A stretch of 64,000 bases of DNA, from positions 1-64,000 of the forward strand of contig NZ_LUKY01000030.1 in NCBI RefSeq assembly GCF_001881495.1, written 5' to 3'. Below the pieces are notes generated by a model, which made no database searches, was not told the origin of the DNA, and saw nothing but the letters and a program-made list of their open reading frames with translations. The position numbers and the translations under genes were made by a program. Shown in pieces: positions 35,784 through 45,200 of the stretch (positions are counted from its first letter, which is position 1; every line of letters begins with the position of its first letter). The DNA comes from Candidatus Rickettsiella isopodorum (GTDB lineage: Bacteria; Pseudomonadota; Gammaproteobacteria; Diplorickettsiales; Diplorickettsiaceae).

Positions 35784-36863
35784 TTAATCATCCCAATTTA
35801 AACTTCCGCCAGTTTGGTATTCCGTTACGCGGGTTTCAAAGAAATTCTTTTCTTTTTTGAGATCAATGATTTCACTCATCCAAGGTAAAGGGTTGCTAAC
35901 ACCAGGATATTGTTCAGGCAAGCCGATTTGTGTGAGACGTCGATTGCCGATGAAACGTAGATAATCCCACATCATGTTAGCATTTAATCCAAGAATACCA
36001 CGCGGCATGGTATCTAAAGCATATTGATATTCTAGATCAACACCTTCTTTGACGAGGTCAATGACATAGCGTTTGAATTCGGGTGTCCATAAATGTGGAT
36101 TTTCCAGTTTAATTTGATTGATCACATCGATACCAAAATTTAAATGCATCGATTCGTCGCGTAAGATATATTGAAATTGTTCGGCGGTTCCGGTCATTTT
36201 ATTTCGTCGTCCCATGCTGAGGATCTGTGAAAAACCGACATAGAAAAATATGCCTTCGAATATCACATAAAAAGCAATTAAATCGCGCAATAGACGTTGA
36301 TCATTGCCGGGTGTGCCGGTACGAAAACTAGGATCGGCTAAGCTTTGCGTAAAAGGAAGCGCCCATTCTGTTTTTTTAGCCACGGTCGGTAATTCGCGGT
36401 ACATATTAAAAAGACGTGCTTCATCCATACCTAAACTTTCTATGACATATTGATAAGCATGCGTATGCAAAGCCTCTTCAAAGGCTTGTCTGAGTAAATA
36501 TTGTCGACACTCTGGATTGGTAATATGACGATAGACAGCTAAGACCAGATTGTTCGCAACCAAAGAGTCAGCCGTTGAGAAAAACCCTAAGCTGCGTTCT
36601 ATGATCAAACGCTCATCTTCACTTAATCCTTTTGGATCGCGCCATAAGGCAATGTCTGCCGACATGTTAACTTCTTGTGGCATCCAATGATTAGCGCAGG
36701 CCGCTAAGTATTTTTCCCAGGCCCATTTATATTTAAATGGCACGAGTTGATTGAGATCGGCACGACAGTTGATGATCTTCTTGTCATCGACTTGTACACG
36801 GGCTGCACCTATTTCGAGTGTTTCTAGACCGGTAAAACCACCGGTGGCATGTTCAGTGCTCAT
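35784..36863 (-). CDS. nrdB: Ribonucleoside-diphosphate reductase beta subunit (class I)
   Basis: Supplies the radical for NrdA; 359 aa. The di-metal and radical site is [13 protein letters not shown]130, H133 and Y137, in the E-x2-H-x3-Y spacing of class Ia/Ib enzymes. The flanking sequence resembles the Chlamydia-type subunit, in which this Tyr is Phe (class Ic); here Tyr is present, so a tyrosyl radical is expected. Further ligands lie in [14 protein letters not shown] (about 238). GAGGATCC precedes the ATG. It follows nrdA by 39 bases. Confidence 0.96.
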   Translation of the reverse strand: MSTEHATGGFTGLETLEIGAARVQVDDKKIINCRADLNQLVPFKYKWAWEKYLAACANHWMPQEVNMSADIALWRDPKGLSEDERLIIERSLGFFSTADSLVANNLVLAVYRHITNPECRQYLLRQAFEEALHTHAYQYVIESLGMDEARLFNMYRELPTVAKKTEWALPFTQSLADPSFRTGTPGNDQRLLRDLIAFYVIFEGIFFYVGFSQILSMGRRNKMTGTAEQFQYILRDESMHLNFGIDVINQIKLENPHLWTPEFKRYVIDLVKEGVDLEYQYALDTMPRGILGLNANMMWDYLRFIGNRRLTQIGLPEQYPGVSNPLPWMSEIIDLKKEKNFFETRVTEYQTGGSLNWDD

Positions 36864-36902
36864 CGTTTTAGGATCCTCAATTTTGTTTATGAAACTAGTA
36901 GT

Positions 36903-39749
36903 CTATTGACATGATTCGCAACCTGGGTCGAGTATCGAGCAAGCAGGGCCGGCAGTACTATCCATTGGTACTGAATTTAAGTGACTTTTTTCTAAGGTTG
37001 CTTTTTCAGTATGTGTAGCGCCCATCGTCCGTAAATAGTAACTTGTTTTTAATCCTTTCAGCCAAATTTGTTTATAGAGTTCATCTAATTTTTTACCAGA
37101 AGCTTGTGCCATGTAGAGATTTAACGATTGACTTTGATCAATCCATTTTTGGCGGCGCGATCCGGCTTCAACGAGCCAATGGGTGGGAACTTCAAAGGCA
37201 GTGGCATAGAGTTGTTTTAAACTATCAGGGACACGTTCAATTTTTTGCAAACTACCGTCATAATATTTAAGGTCATTTAGCATCACGGCATCCCATAATC
37301 CGAGTAGTTTTAAATCTTTGACTAAATACGGATTGATTACGGTAAATTCGCCGGACATATTGGATTTTACAAAAAGGTTTTGATAGGTCGGCTCAATCGA
37401 TTGCGAAACGCCACAGATATTGGAAATCGTGGCGGTTGGTGCAATGGCCATACAATTCGAGTTACGCATTCCTTCTTGCATCACTTTTTTACGTAATGTA
37501 TCCCAGTCTAAACGAGCAGTTCGATCTTGGTCTAAGTATTCACCACGGGTTTTTTGTAGTTGTGCAATAGAATCTAAAGGTAAAATTCCCTGACTCCATA
37601 ATGATCCCTTAAAACTTTCATACGAACCCCGTTCTTTGGCTAAATCACTGGAAGCTTCTATGGCGTAATAGCTAATCGATTCCATGGAGTGATCGGCAAA
37701 TGTGATAGCGGCTTCTGAAGCATAAGGGAGTCGTAATTGATATAAGGCGTCTTGAAAACCCATCAGACCTAAGCCGATAGGGCGGTGCTTTAAGTTAGAA
37801 CGACGTGCTTGCGGCACGGTGTAATAATTGATATCAATGACATTATCTAACATGCGAATCGCAGTGCGGATAGTACGACGCAATTTTTCTTGATCGATTT
37901 CTCCTGATTCGGTTAGATGTTGAGGCAAGTTAATACTTCCTAAATTACAGACGGCTATTTCATCAGTAGAGGTATTGAGCGTAATTTCAGTACATAAATT
38001 GGAGCTATGAATGGTCCCCACATGTTGTTGTGGTGAACGTAAGTTGCAAGGGTCTTTAAATGTGATCCAAGGATGTCCGGTTTCAAATAATAAACTCAGC
38101 ATTTTTCGCCATAGATTGGCTGCTGGAATTGTTTTGAAATTTTTAATTTCACCGCGCGCGACTTTGGCTTCATAGGCGTGATATTTTTCTTCAAATTCTA
38201 AACCAAATGCATCATGTAAATCAGGGGTTTCATCAGGTGAGAATAAAGTCCAGTTTTCTCCTTGCATGAGTCGTTTCATAAATAGATCAGGGACCCAATT
38301 GGCGGTATTCATATCATGCGTACGACGCCGATCATCACCCGTATTTTTTCGTAATTCTAAAAATTCTTCGATATCTAAATGCCATGTTTCTAAGTACGCG
38401 CAAACAGCGCCTTTACGTTTGCCACCTTGGTTGACAGCTACGGCAGAAGCGTTAGCGACATTTAAAAAAGGGACGACACCCAGTGATTTACCATTCGTGC
38501 CTTTAATTCGCGCACCCATCGCTCGGACTGAAGTCCAGTCATTACCTAAGCCACCCGCAAATTTTGAAAGTAAAGCATTATCTTTTATGGCACTGTAAAT
38601 TTGATCGAGATCATCAGATACAGTGGTTAAAAAGCAACTTGAAAGTTGTGGGCGCAAAGTTCCGGCGTTAAAGAGAGTCGGTGTGGAGGCCATGTAGTCA
38701 AAAGACGAAAGTAAGTGATAAAACTCAATCGCGCGCTCTTCTTTGTTCGGTTCTTGTTGCGCAAGTCCCATGGCAACACGCATAAAGAACGCTTGGGGTA
38801 GTTCAAAACGGATATCATCGGCGTGTAAAAAGTAACGATCATATAAAGTTTGTAAACTCAGATAAGTAAATTTCTGATCGCGTTCAGGGAGTAAGGCTTT
38901 ACTTAATTTTTCTAAATCAAAGGCTTGTAATTGTGGATCCAATAATTCTAAGTCAACACCACATTTGATATAGTGTTGGAAGTAATGAGAATAGACGCCA
39001 GAATGATGGGTGTGAGTGGTAGTCGGCAGATCAAGAAAGTTGAATGCTTCCGTATATAATGTGCGTAATAAGAAGCGTGCGGTCGCATAAGTGTAATTAG
39101 GGTCTTGTTCAACCAGCGATCGTGCACTGATAATAAGTGCCTTATCAATTTCAGTGATAGGCATGCCATCATATAGATTACGTAAAGTTTCTTGTAAAAT
39201 GAGCTCATGTTTTACTTCACTTAAATCTTTACAGGTCTCTGTGATCAATAGGCTCAGTTGGATGAGATCGAGTGGACGTTGACTGCCATCCGCTAAAGTT
39301 ATTTGTAATTGAACTTCAGATTGTGATTTCGTTTCTGCACGCATTTTTCGCCGTTCTTCACGGTATAACACGTAAGCGCGCGCAACTTGGTGAGCTTCTA
39401 CACGCATTAAAGCCAGCTCCACTTGATCTTGTATGGCTTCAATGGGCAATGTTCCGCCGTTAGGGTGGCGTTGGTGTATGATATTTGTGACTTGTTGTGT
39501 TAGCTGCGATACCCGTTCATGAATACGAGTTGATAGTGCGGCTTGCCCACCTTCTACGGCGAGAAAAGCTTTAGTAATGGCAACTCTAATTTTACTCGGA
39601 TCGTAATTAACCAGTTTACCATTACGTTTTATAACTTGTAATGTACAAATGGGGTTACTCTCTTGTTCTGCTTCCGCTTCAGGTAGTAGAATCTCTGCGC
39701 TGTTAAGCAGAAGAGAAGAAGTCATTAGTTCGGATGAAAGTCCGCTCAT
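36903..39749 (-). CDS. nrdA: Ribonucleoside-diphosphate reductase alpha subunit (class I)
   Basis: Catalytic subunit making deoxyribonucleotides; 948 aa, longer than E. coli NrdA (761). The N-terminus has an ATP-cone (about residues 35-125) and a second related region (about 145-235), as in the two-cone Pseudomonas type. Active-site features are SSCFLTTVSDD (about 377) with the first redox Cys, NLCTEITLN and AVCNLGSINL with the Cys radical site, and the C-terminal CESC pair. AAGGAGCATCC precedes the ATG. Two NrdR-box-like sites lie upstream. Confidence 0.97.
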   Translation of the reverse strand: MSGLSSELMTSSLLLNSAEILLPEAEAEQESNPICTLQVIKRNGKLVNYDPSKIRVAITKAFLAVEGGQAALSTRIHERVSQLTQQVTNIIHQRHPNGGTLPIEAIQDQVELALMRVEAHQVARAYVLYREERRKMRAETKSQSEVQLQITLADGSQRPLDLIQLSLLITETCKDLSEVKHELILQETLRNLYDGMPITEIDKALIISARSLVEQDPNYTYATARFLLRTLYTEAFNFLDLPTTTHTHHSGVYSHYFQHYIKCGVDLELLDPQLQAFDLEKLSKALLPERDQKFTYLSLQTLYDRYFLHADDIRFELPQAFFMRVAMGLAQQEPNKEERAIEFYHLLSSFDYMASTPTLFNAGTLRPQLSSCFLTTVSDDLDQIYSAIKDNALLSKFAGGLGNDWTSVRAMGARIKGTNGKSLGVVPFLNVANASAVAVNQGGKRKGAVCAYLETWHLDIEEFLELRKNTGDDRRRTHDMNTANWVPDLFMKRLMQGENWTLFSPDETPDLHDAFGLEFEEKYHAYEAKVARGEIKNFKTIPAANLWRKMLSLLFETGHPWITFKDPCNLRSPQQHVGTIHSSNLCTEITLNTSTDEIAVCNLGSINLPQHLTESGEIDQEKLRRTIRTAIRMLDNVIDINYYTVPQARRSNLKHRPIGLGLMGFQDALYQLRLPYASEAAITFADHSMESISYYAIEASSDLAKERGSYESFKGSLWSQGILPLDSIAQLQKTRGEYLDQDRTARLDWDTLRKKVMQEGMRNSNCMAIAPTATISNICGVSQSIEPTYQNLFVKSNMSGEFTVINPYLVKDLKLLGLWDAVMLNDLKYYDGSLQKIERVPDSLKQLYATAFEVPTHWLVEAGSRRQKWIDQSQSLNLYMAQASGKKLDELYKQIWLKGLKTSYYLRTMGATHTEKATLEKSHLNSVPMDSTAGPACSILDPGCESCQ

Positions 39750-39800
39750 GGATGCTCCTTAAAAAGGTTGTGAGGAAATAGGTTTATGGAAATGATATAA

Positions 39801-39846
39801 CACAATATCATGTGGTTTATGTACTATGCAACCACTATATAAAGTG
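39801..39846. promoter_or_regulatory. Pair of NrdR-box-like palindromes upstream of nrdA
   Basis: CACAATATCATGTG (39801-39814) and CACTATATAAAGTG (39833-39846) resemble the acAcwATATwgTg NrdR box. Their centres are 32 bases apart, three helical turns, the known spacing for NrdR tetramer binding. They lie 52-97 bases before the nrdA start. The nrdR gene itself is not in the window. Confidence 0.7.
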
Positions 39847-40006
39847 AGGAAGTCTTTAGTAAGCTGTGAGTAAGTTGGGTAAAACAGGTTAATCGGCTGA
39901 CTTATTTTCCGTGCCATGACCTGTTGGAACAGGGTTTATGCATAGAAGATTAAATCTTTTGTATGATAAGCGTATTTTGTTGGTTTGTACGTAAATGAGA
40001 GGTGAT

Positions 40007-41398
40007 ATGCAACACATTTCTTGTGCAGAGATTTCAAAAAGTATTTTTCGTGCCTACGATATTCGGGGTATTGTGGGTGAGACGATCACACCTGAACTTA
40101 TTTATATTCTGGGCAAAGCGATAGCGAGTGCCGCTCAAGAGCAAGGCGAACAAACCATTATCACAGCGCGTGATGGGCGGTTATCAGGGCCTAGTTTGAT
40201 GAAAGCCTTACACAAGGGATTACGTGAGAGTGGTTGTGATGTGATTGATATTGGTCAAGTTCCTAGCCCCGTTCTTTATTTCGCAACAAGGGTTTTAAAT
40301 TGTCGCTCGGGAGTGATGTTAACAGCAAGTCATAATCCATCGAATTATAATGGGTTAAAGATTGTTTTAGCAGGAAAGAGCTTATCCGAAGGAACTATTG
40401 ATGCACTTTATCGACGTGTCCAAGCAGGTGGCTTTAAATCAGGAAAAGGGAGTTACCAGCAAATATCGGTTACGGAAGCTTATCTCAATCGGATTACGCA
40501 AGCTATTTCTTTAGCGCGGCCTTTACGCGTGGTGCTTGATTGTGGAAATGGTGTCGGTGGTGTCGTTGCGCCCGAATTACTGCGTCGTTTGGGTTGTGAA
40601 GTGATTGAATTATTTTGCGAGGTGGATGGTCATTTTCCCAATCATCATCCTGATCCCAGCATACCAGAGAATTTAAATGATTTAATTGCTAGTGTGAAAC
40701 AGCATCAGGCAGATCTTGGTTTGGCCTTGGATGGCGATGGAGATAGGCTGGGTGTGGTCACGAATCGAGGAGAAATTATTTGGCCCGATAGACAGATGAT
40801 GTTGTATGCGATGGATGTCTTATCACGCCATCCAGGCGCACTCATCATTTATGACATCAAATCAACGGGTCATTTAGCCAAGCTCATTGCAGAAAACGGC
40901 GGCCAATCTTTAATGTGGAAGACGGGGCATTCGATTATGAAATCCAAATTAGAAGAAACAGGTGCATTATTAGCGGGCGAAATGAGTGGTCACATCTTTT
41001 TTAAAGAACGTTGGTATGGTTTTGATGATGGTTTATATACCGCTGCTCGGTTATTAGAAATTGTTGCTAAAAGTAAAAAAAATGTAAGTGATTTATTTGC
41101 TGAATTGCCGAACAGCATTAATACACCGGAGTTAAAATTGCCTATCGCGGAAGATAAAAAATTTGCATTTATTCAAGCTTTTCAAGCCCACGTGAATTTT
41201 CCGGAAGCGACACTGAGTAAAATAGATGGTGTCCGTGCTGAGTTTAGCGACGGTTGGGGTTTAGTGCGCGCGTCGAATACCAGTCCTTATTTAATTCTGC
41301 GATTTGAAGCGGATAATTTACCTGCCTTAAAGCGTATCCAAACTTTATTTAGGAATACTTTATTAGCCATGGATCCCGATCTTAAGTTACCCTTCTAA
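40007..41398 (+). CDS. Phosphomannomutase/phosphoglucomutase (AlgC/ManB family)
   Basis: Interconverts hexose 6- and 1-phosphates for surface polysaccharide precursors; 463 aa. It begins FRAYDIRGIVGE. The phosphoserine loop is GVMLTASHNPSNYNGLK (about residue 105), the metal loop is LALDGDGDRLG (about 240), and sugar binding is at GEMSGHIFF (about 325) and SNTSPYL. AGAGGTGAT before ATG 40007 supports this start over ATG 39995. xthA starts 3 bases after its stop. Confidence 0.93.
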   Translation: MQHISCAEISKSIFRAYDIRGIVGETITPELIYILGKAIASAAQEQGEQTIITARDGRLSGPSLMKALHKGLRESGCDVIDIGQVPSPVLYFATRVLNCRSGVMLTASHNPSNYNGLKIVLAGKSLSEGTIDALYRRVQAGGFKSGKGSYQQISVTEAYLNRITQAISLARPLRVVLDCGNGVGGVVAPELLRRLGCEVIELFCEVDGHFPNHHPDPSIPENLNDLIASVKQHQADLGLALDGDGDRLGVVTNRGEIIWPDRQMMLYAMDVLSRHPGALIIYDIKSTGHLAKLIAENGGQSLMWKTGHSIMKSKLEETGALLAGEMSGHIFFKERWYGFDDGLYTAARLLEIVAKSKKNVSDLFAELPNSINTPELKLPIAEDKKFAFIQAFQAHVNFPEATLSKIDGVRAEFSDGWGLVRASNTSPYLILRFEADNLPALKRIQTLFRNTLLAMDPDLKLPF

Positions 41399-41401
41399 AC
41401 T

Positions 41402-42166
41402 ATGCGTATTATGACTTTAAATGTGAACGGTATTCGTTCTGCGGCACGAAAAGGCTTTTTTGAATGGATGAAGCAGCAAAAAGCCGATGTGATTTGTTTG
41501 CAGGAAACCAAAGCACAAGAAGATCAGTTGGATGTCTCACATTATCCTCAAGACTATCAGGCCTATTTTTTTGATGCGGAAAAAAAAGGTTATAGTGGCG
41601 TGGCGATCTATAGCCGTATCAAGCCGGATTCAATGACTGCCGGTTTAGGCTGGGAATGTGCGGATAAAGAAGGTCGTTATCTGCAACTGAATTTTCCTGG
41701 CTTGAGTATTGCTTCTTTGTATATGCCCTCAGGGAGTAGTGGTGAATGTCGTCAACAGTTTAAGTTCCAATTTTTGGATCACTATCTACCTATTTTGAAA
41801 AAACAACGTCAGCAAAAACACGACTTTATTATTTGTGGGGATTGGAATATTGCACATAAGCCGATAGATTTAAAAAATTGGCGGTGCAATCAAAAAAATT
41901 CTGGCTTTTTACCTGAAGAACGTGCTTGGTTGGATCAAGTATTAGGACCTGTTGGTTACGTGGATGCTTTTCGAGAGGTGAATCAACACGCTGAACAATA
42001 TACCTGGTGGTCAAATCGTGGTCGTGCTTGGGATAATAATGTGGGATGGCGGATTGATTATCAGATAATTACTCCTGGGCTAAAAGACAAAATTAAATCG
42101 GTTGAGATTTATAAGGATCAGCGTTTTTCAGATCATGCCCCTTTAACAATCGATTATAAGCTTTAG
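41402..42166 (+). CDS. xthA: Exodeoxyribonuclease III (AP endonuclease)
   Basis: Cleaves at abasic sites in base-excision repair and removes 3' blocks; 254 aa. MTLNVNGIRSAARKG, DVICLQETKAQ, YSGVAIYSR, GDWNIAHKPIDLKN, DNNVGWRIDYQ and FSDHAPLTI are the ordered metal, catalytic and DNA-binding motifs of the family. Its tight placement after the mutase gene suggests co-transcription. It converges on the giant toxin-like gene. Confidence 0.96.
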   Translation: MRIMTLNVNGIRSAARKGFFEWMKQQKADVICLQETKAQEDQLDVSHYPQDYQAYFFDAEKKGYSGVAIYSRIKPDSMTAGLGWECADKEGRYLQLNFPGLSIASLYMPSGSSGECRQQFKFQFLDHYLPILKKQRQQKHDFIICGDWNIAHKPIDLKNWRCNQKNSGFLPEERAWLDQVLGPVGYVDAFREVNQHAEQYTWWSNRGRAWDNNVGWRIDYQIITPGLKDKIKSVEIYKDQRFSDHAPLTIDYKL

Positions 42167-42217
42167 CAGCGGGTGAGGAGGTGTTTACGTGACTGTCTGT
42201 GTGTCTTTAGGGATGTT

Positions 42218-45200
42218 TCACTTCATAGTAGGTCTCAGCAATAAAGGGTTGCTTCCTGGTAGGCTTGACTGTTTCCGTCTTTCGAGTTGTTGCTGAATAC
42301 GACGTATTTTGGGATTAACAATAGGTCGATTATTTTTCCCCGTTAAACATTTCGCAGCATAAGAAAGAGCAAATAATGTACTCTGTATATCAATAGATGC
42401 CGTGACACGTGATATTCCTTCTGATTGAGTTTGTTGCTGATGTGATTGATGGCGGCTACTCAATTTAGTTGCTGCTATTCGCTGCGTATACGGAGAGCTT
42501 TCTGGTGCGCTTGCTATTTCTTTAAAGCGATTTGCTTTACCGGTAGATTGCCTGACTTTCATTGGATTTTTTTTTATAAATAGGCTGCGTTTATAAAAAT
42601 TCGTATTTTTTTGAATAATAATGGGTTGTTCTGATGTGGGCGGGTGTACGTCCGTTCGCTGGGCCGCTTTAGAATACGCCTTACGCGAAACAGGTGCCGA
42701 CTTTTTTATGGAGGGCCTATTGAAAGTGATCTCGTTTAGTTGATGAGTGGTTGAAATGGGTTGTTTAGTTGGGTCATTAGTCGGATGCGTTGAGTAAGCC
42801 GCTAAACCCTTCCTGGATTTATGACTAAACTTCTTAAGGCGATATTTTTCTTTCCTTTGGTCGTAGCGATCATAGTAAGCATCCGCTCTTTCTTGTATCG
42901 AATCTGTATTCTGAGTAAAAGAATTAATTACATTATCTGGCTTAACGGAACGACGTCGCCTAATAAGGTTACTCGTATTAAAATGGTTAGTTTGATTTGC
43001 TTGAGAGAATGGAATTGACTTAGAAGTAATAATCACCATTGATTCTTTTTTTAAGGCTTTTTCTCGCGCTTCTTTTTCATCTTCGAAGATGGGTGCTGAA
43101 TTCAATTCTGTTAATTTCTCTGCCAGAACCATTTTTTTATTAGAAAATTTGAATGATAAAGTTGCTAATTTAGGCTCTTTATAAAAATTTTTTAAAATAA
43201 TACTCAAAGGCTCCTCTGTTTCTGAAGTAAGACTGAGTATATTGGTCCCTATTAAATTTACCTTATTATGGTGATAAAAGTTAAATTGATGATAGGCTCT
43301 CGGAATAATAATTTCAGTATTTTTTTCTACATCTTCAACGCCTATACTGATAAGCTGGTGCACATTGTCTAGTTTTAAGGGAATAGGTTCTAGATATAGA
43401 TTCGGGGGTTGTCCTACTATCTTCTGTGGGGCAATATTTAAAATAATATGTAAATACTCTTTATACCAATGCGTCAATAATGCATCTTTCAAACGAACCG
43501 TGATAAAATCTAAGATAATTTTATCCCCTATGAGACCTAAGACCAGAATCAGATCATTCCCTGGTTTTCTATATTCATTATCTGATTCTGGTCTATGTAT
43601 GTTCTCTAAGCTATACTGGTTAGCGTTGTCTTTTGATATGAATGCCAGTTGAAACGCATTAGCGCTAAATTGAAAATCAATTTGAAGTTTAGCATTTAGC
43701 TCTCGAAAATCTAAAGTATCCCTATGTTCGCTATGGTGAGCACGGTGAAGAATAACCTCGTTGACAAATGGGATAAATGGGGAGGGTGATTTGATAACAA
43801 AAAGACCTTCACCCCCGTTACTGTTAAAATGGGTCTCTTTTGCACTTGGATCATTAGGCATCACTTCGTGACTGTGGTGACCAATTAAAACTCTCTGATT
43901 TTGTAACGTACGTATAATACAAATCATATTAAGACGGCGTGCCATGGGCGAATAGAGAGTCATAATATCGTCTACGCTCTGATCCGTTGTATAAAAAAGA
44001 TAGCTATTTCCATTAACTATTTTAAGCTCAGCACCGTCTATAAACTGAAAAAAAGGCGGACTCAATAAGGAATAATTTAAATTTAATTTAAAATCGTTCG
44101 GAATAAAGCCGGAATTTTTTAGCAGATTGAAGATCACATGGCGTATCTTATCTCGATGGCTAAGTGTCACATTAACATCATGATTTTTAAAAAAATTCTT
44201 TAATATCTTTTGCGATTGAGCTGCCTTAATCACTTTAGGCAACAATGATGAGTATTTTTCGTTAAGGAAGGCCCCAGGCTTGAGTTGATAATGCAGGATT
44301 ATATCGCTCGTCGCTTTATCTTTAGCGATAGAAATCGTTTGGACAGTGCGCAAAATCTTTCTTATTTTATGCTCTAAAAAATGAAAGGTAATCGTTTGTG
44401 TTGTTGATGAAATAGCATATAAATCTGAAATTTCTGTGTTGAATACAAACTGATGCTTTAAATGCTCAGAGGAAACTAGCTCCTCATTCGATTTTTCAGT
44501 GGTCAAATTGACCAAAATCATTCCTTTACCCGGTAGAATAGTGTAAGTAAAGTGACCTTGTAGTGCTTTATTATTCAAAACACTATGGGGTTTTAAGTAA
44601 AAATTTGTTGCATAATCACAACTCGAATTTTTAGGGATAAAAATAGTATCTGCCTGCTTAAAAGTTGGCCCACCGCCTGTGGATATCTCTTGGGTATCAC
44701 ACGCGGCAACCACAGAGATCGATACCTCTCCTCCCATGAGTTTTTCTATATTGGCGATAGCTATGGTTTTATTACCATATTTTAAAACGCCTTCGTTAAA
44801 GTTGACTGTAATTTTGTTTGCTGTTGGTTGAAATCCTTGTAACAGTAACATATCTACCCCTTCTTTTCCGTCTAAACCACCTAACCCCTCCTCTTTATTT
44901 AAAGCAGTGACTACTTCGCTCGCCTTTACAATATAAATATCCTCTTGAGTCCCTCCTAAATAGTCTTTAGCGCCATTATTCACTATAAAAACATTAGAAA
45001 TATTGCTGAAACCCATTGCATGATCTTCTCCCTCACCCAGATCATAAAAGGCTATTTTTCGAGTGGTGTCATTATTCATACTAAGACCAATGGCTGCATC
45101 GCAGCGGTAATCGATCCGTGTAGAAAACTTTTTGCTATTTACCGTAGGGAGACAAAGCAGCTGGGTTCCAGGTGGTGGCATGATCTTCTCTCTGGTTAAT

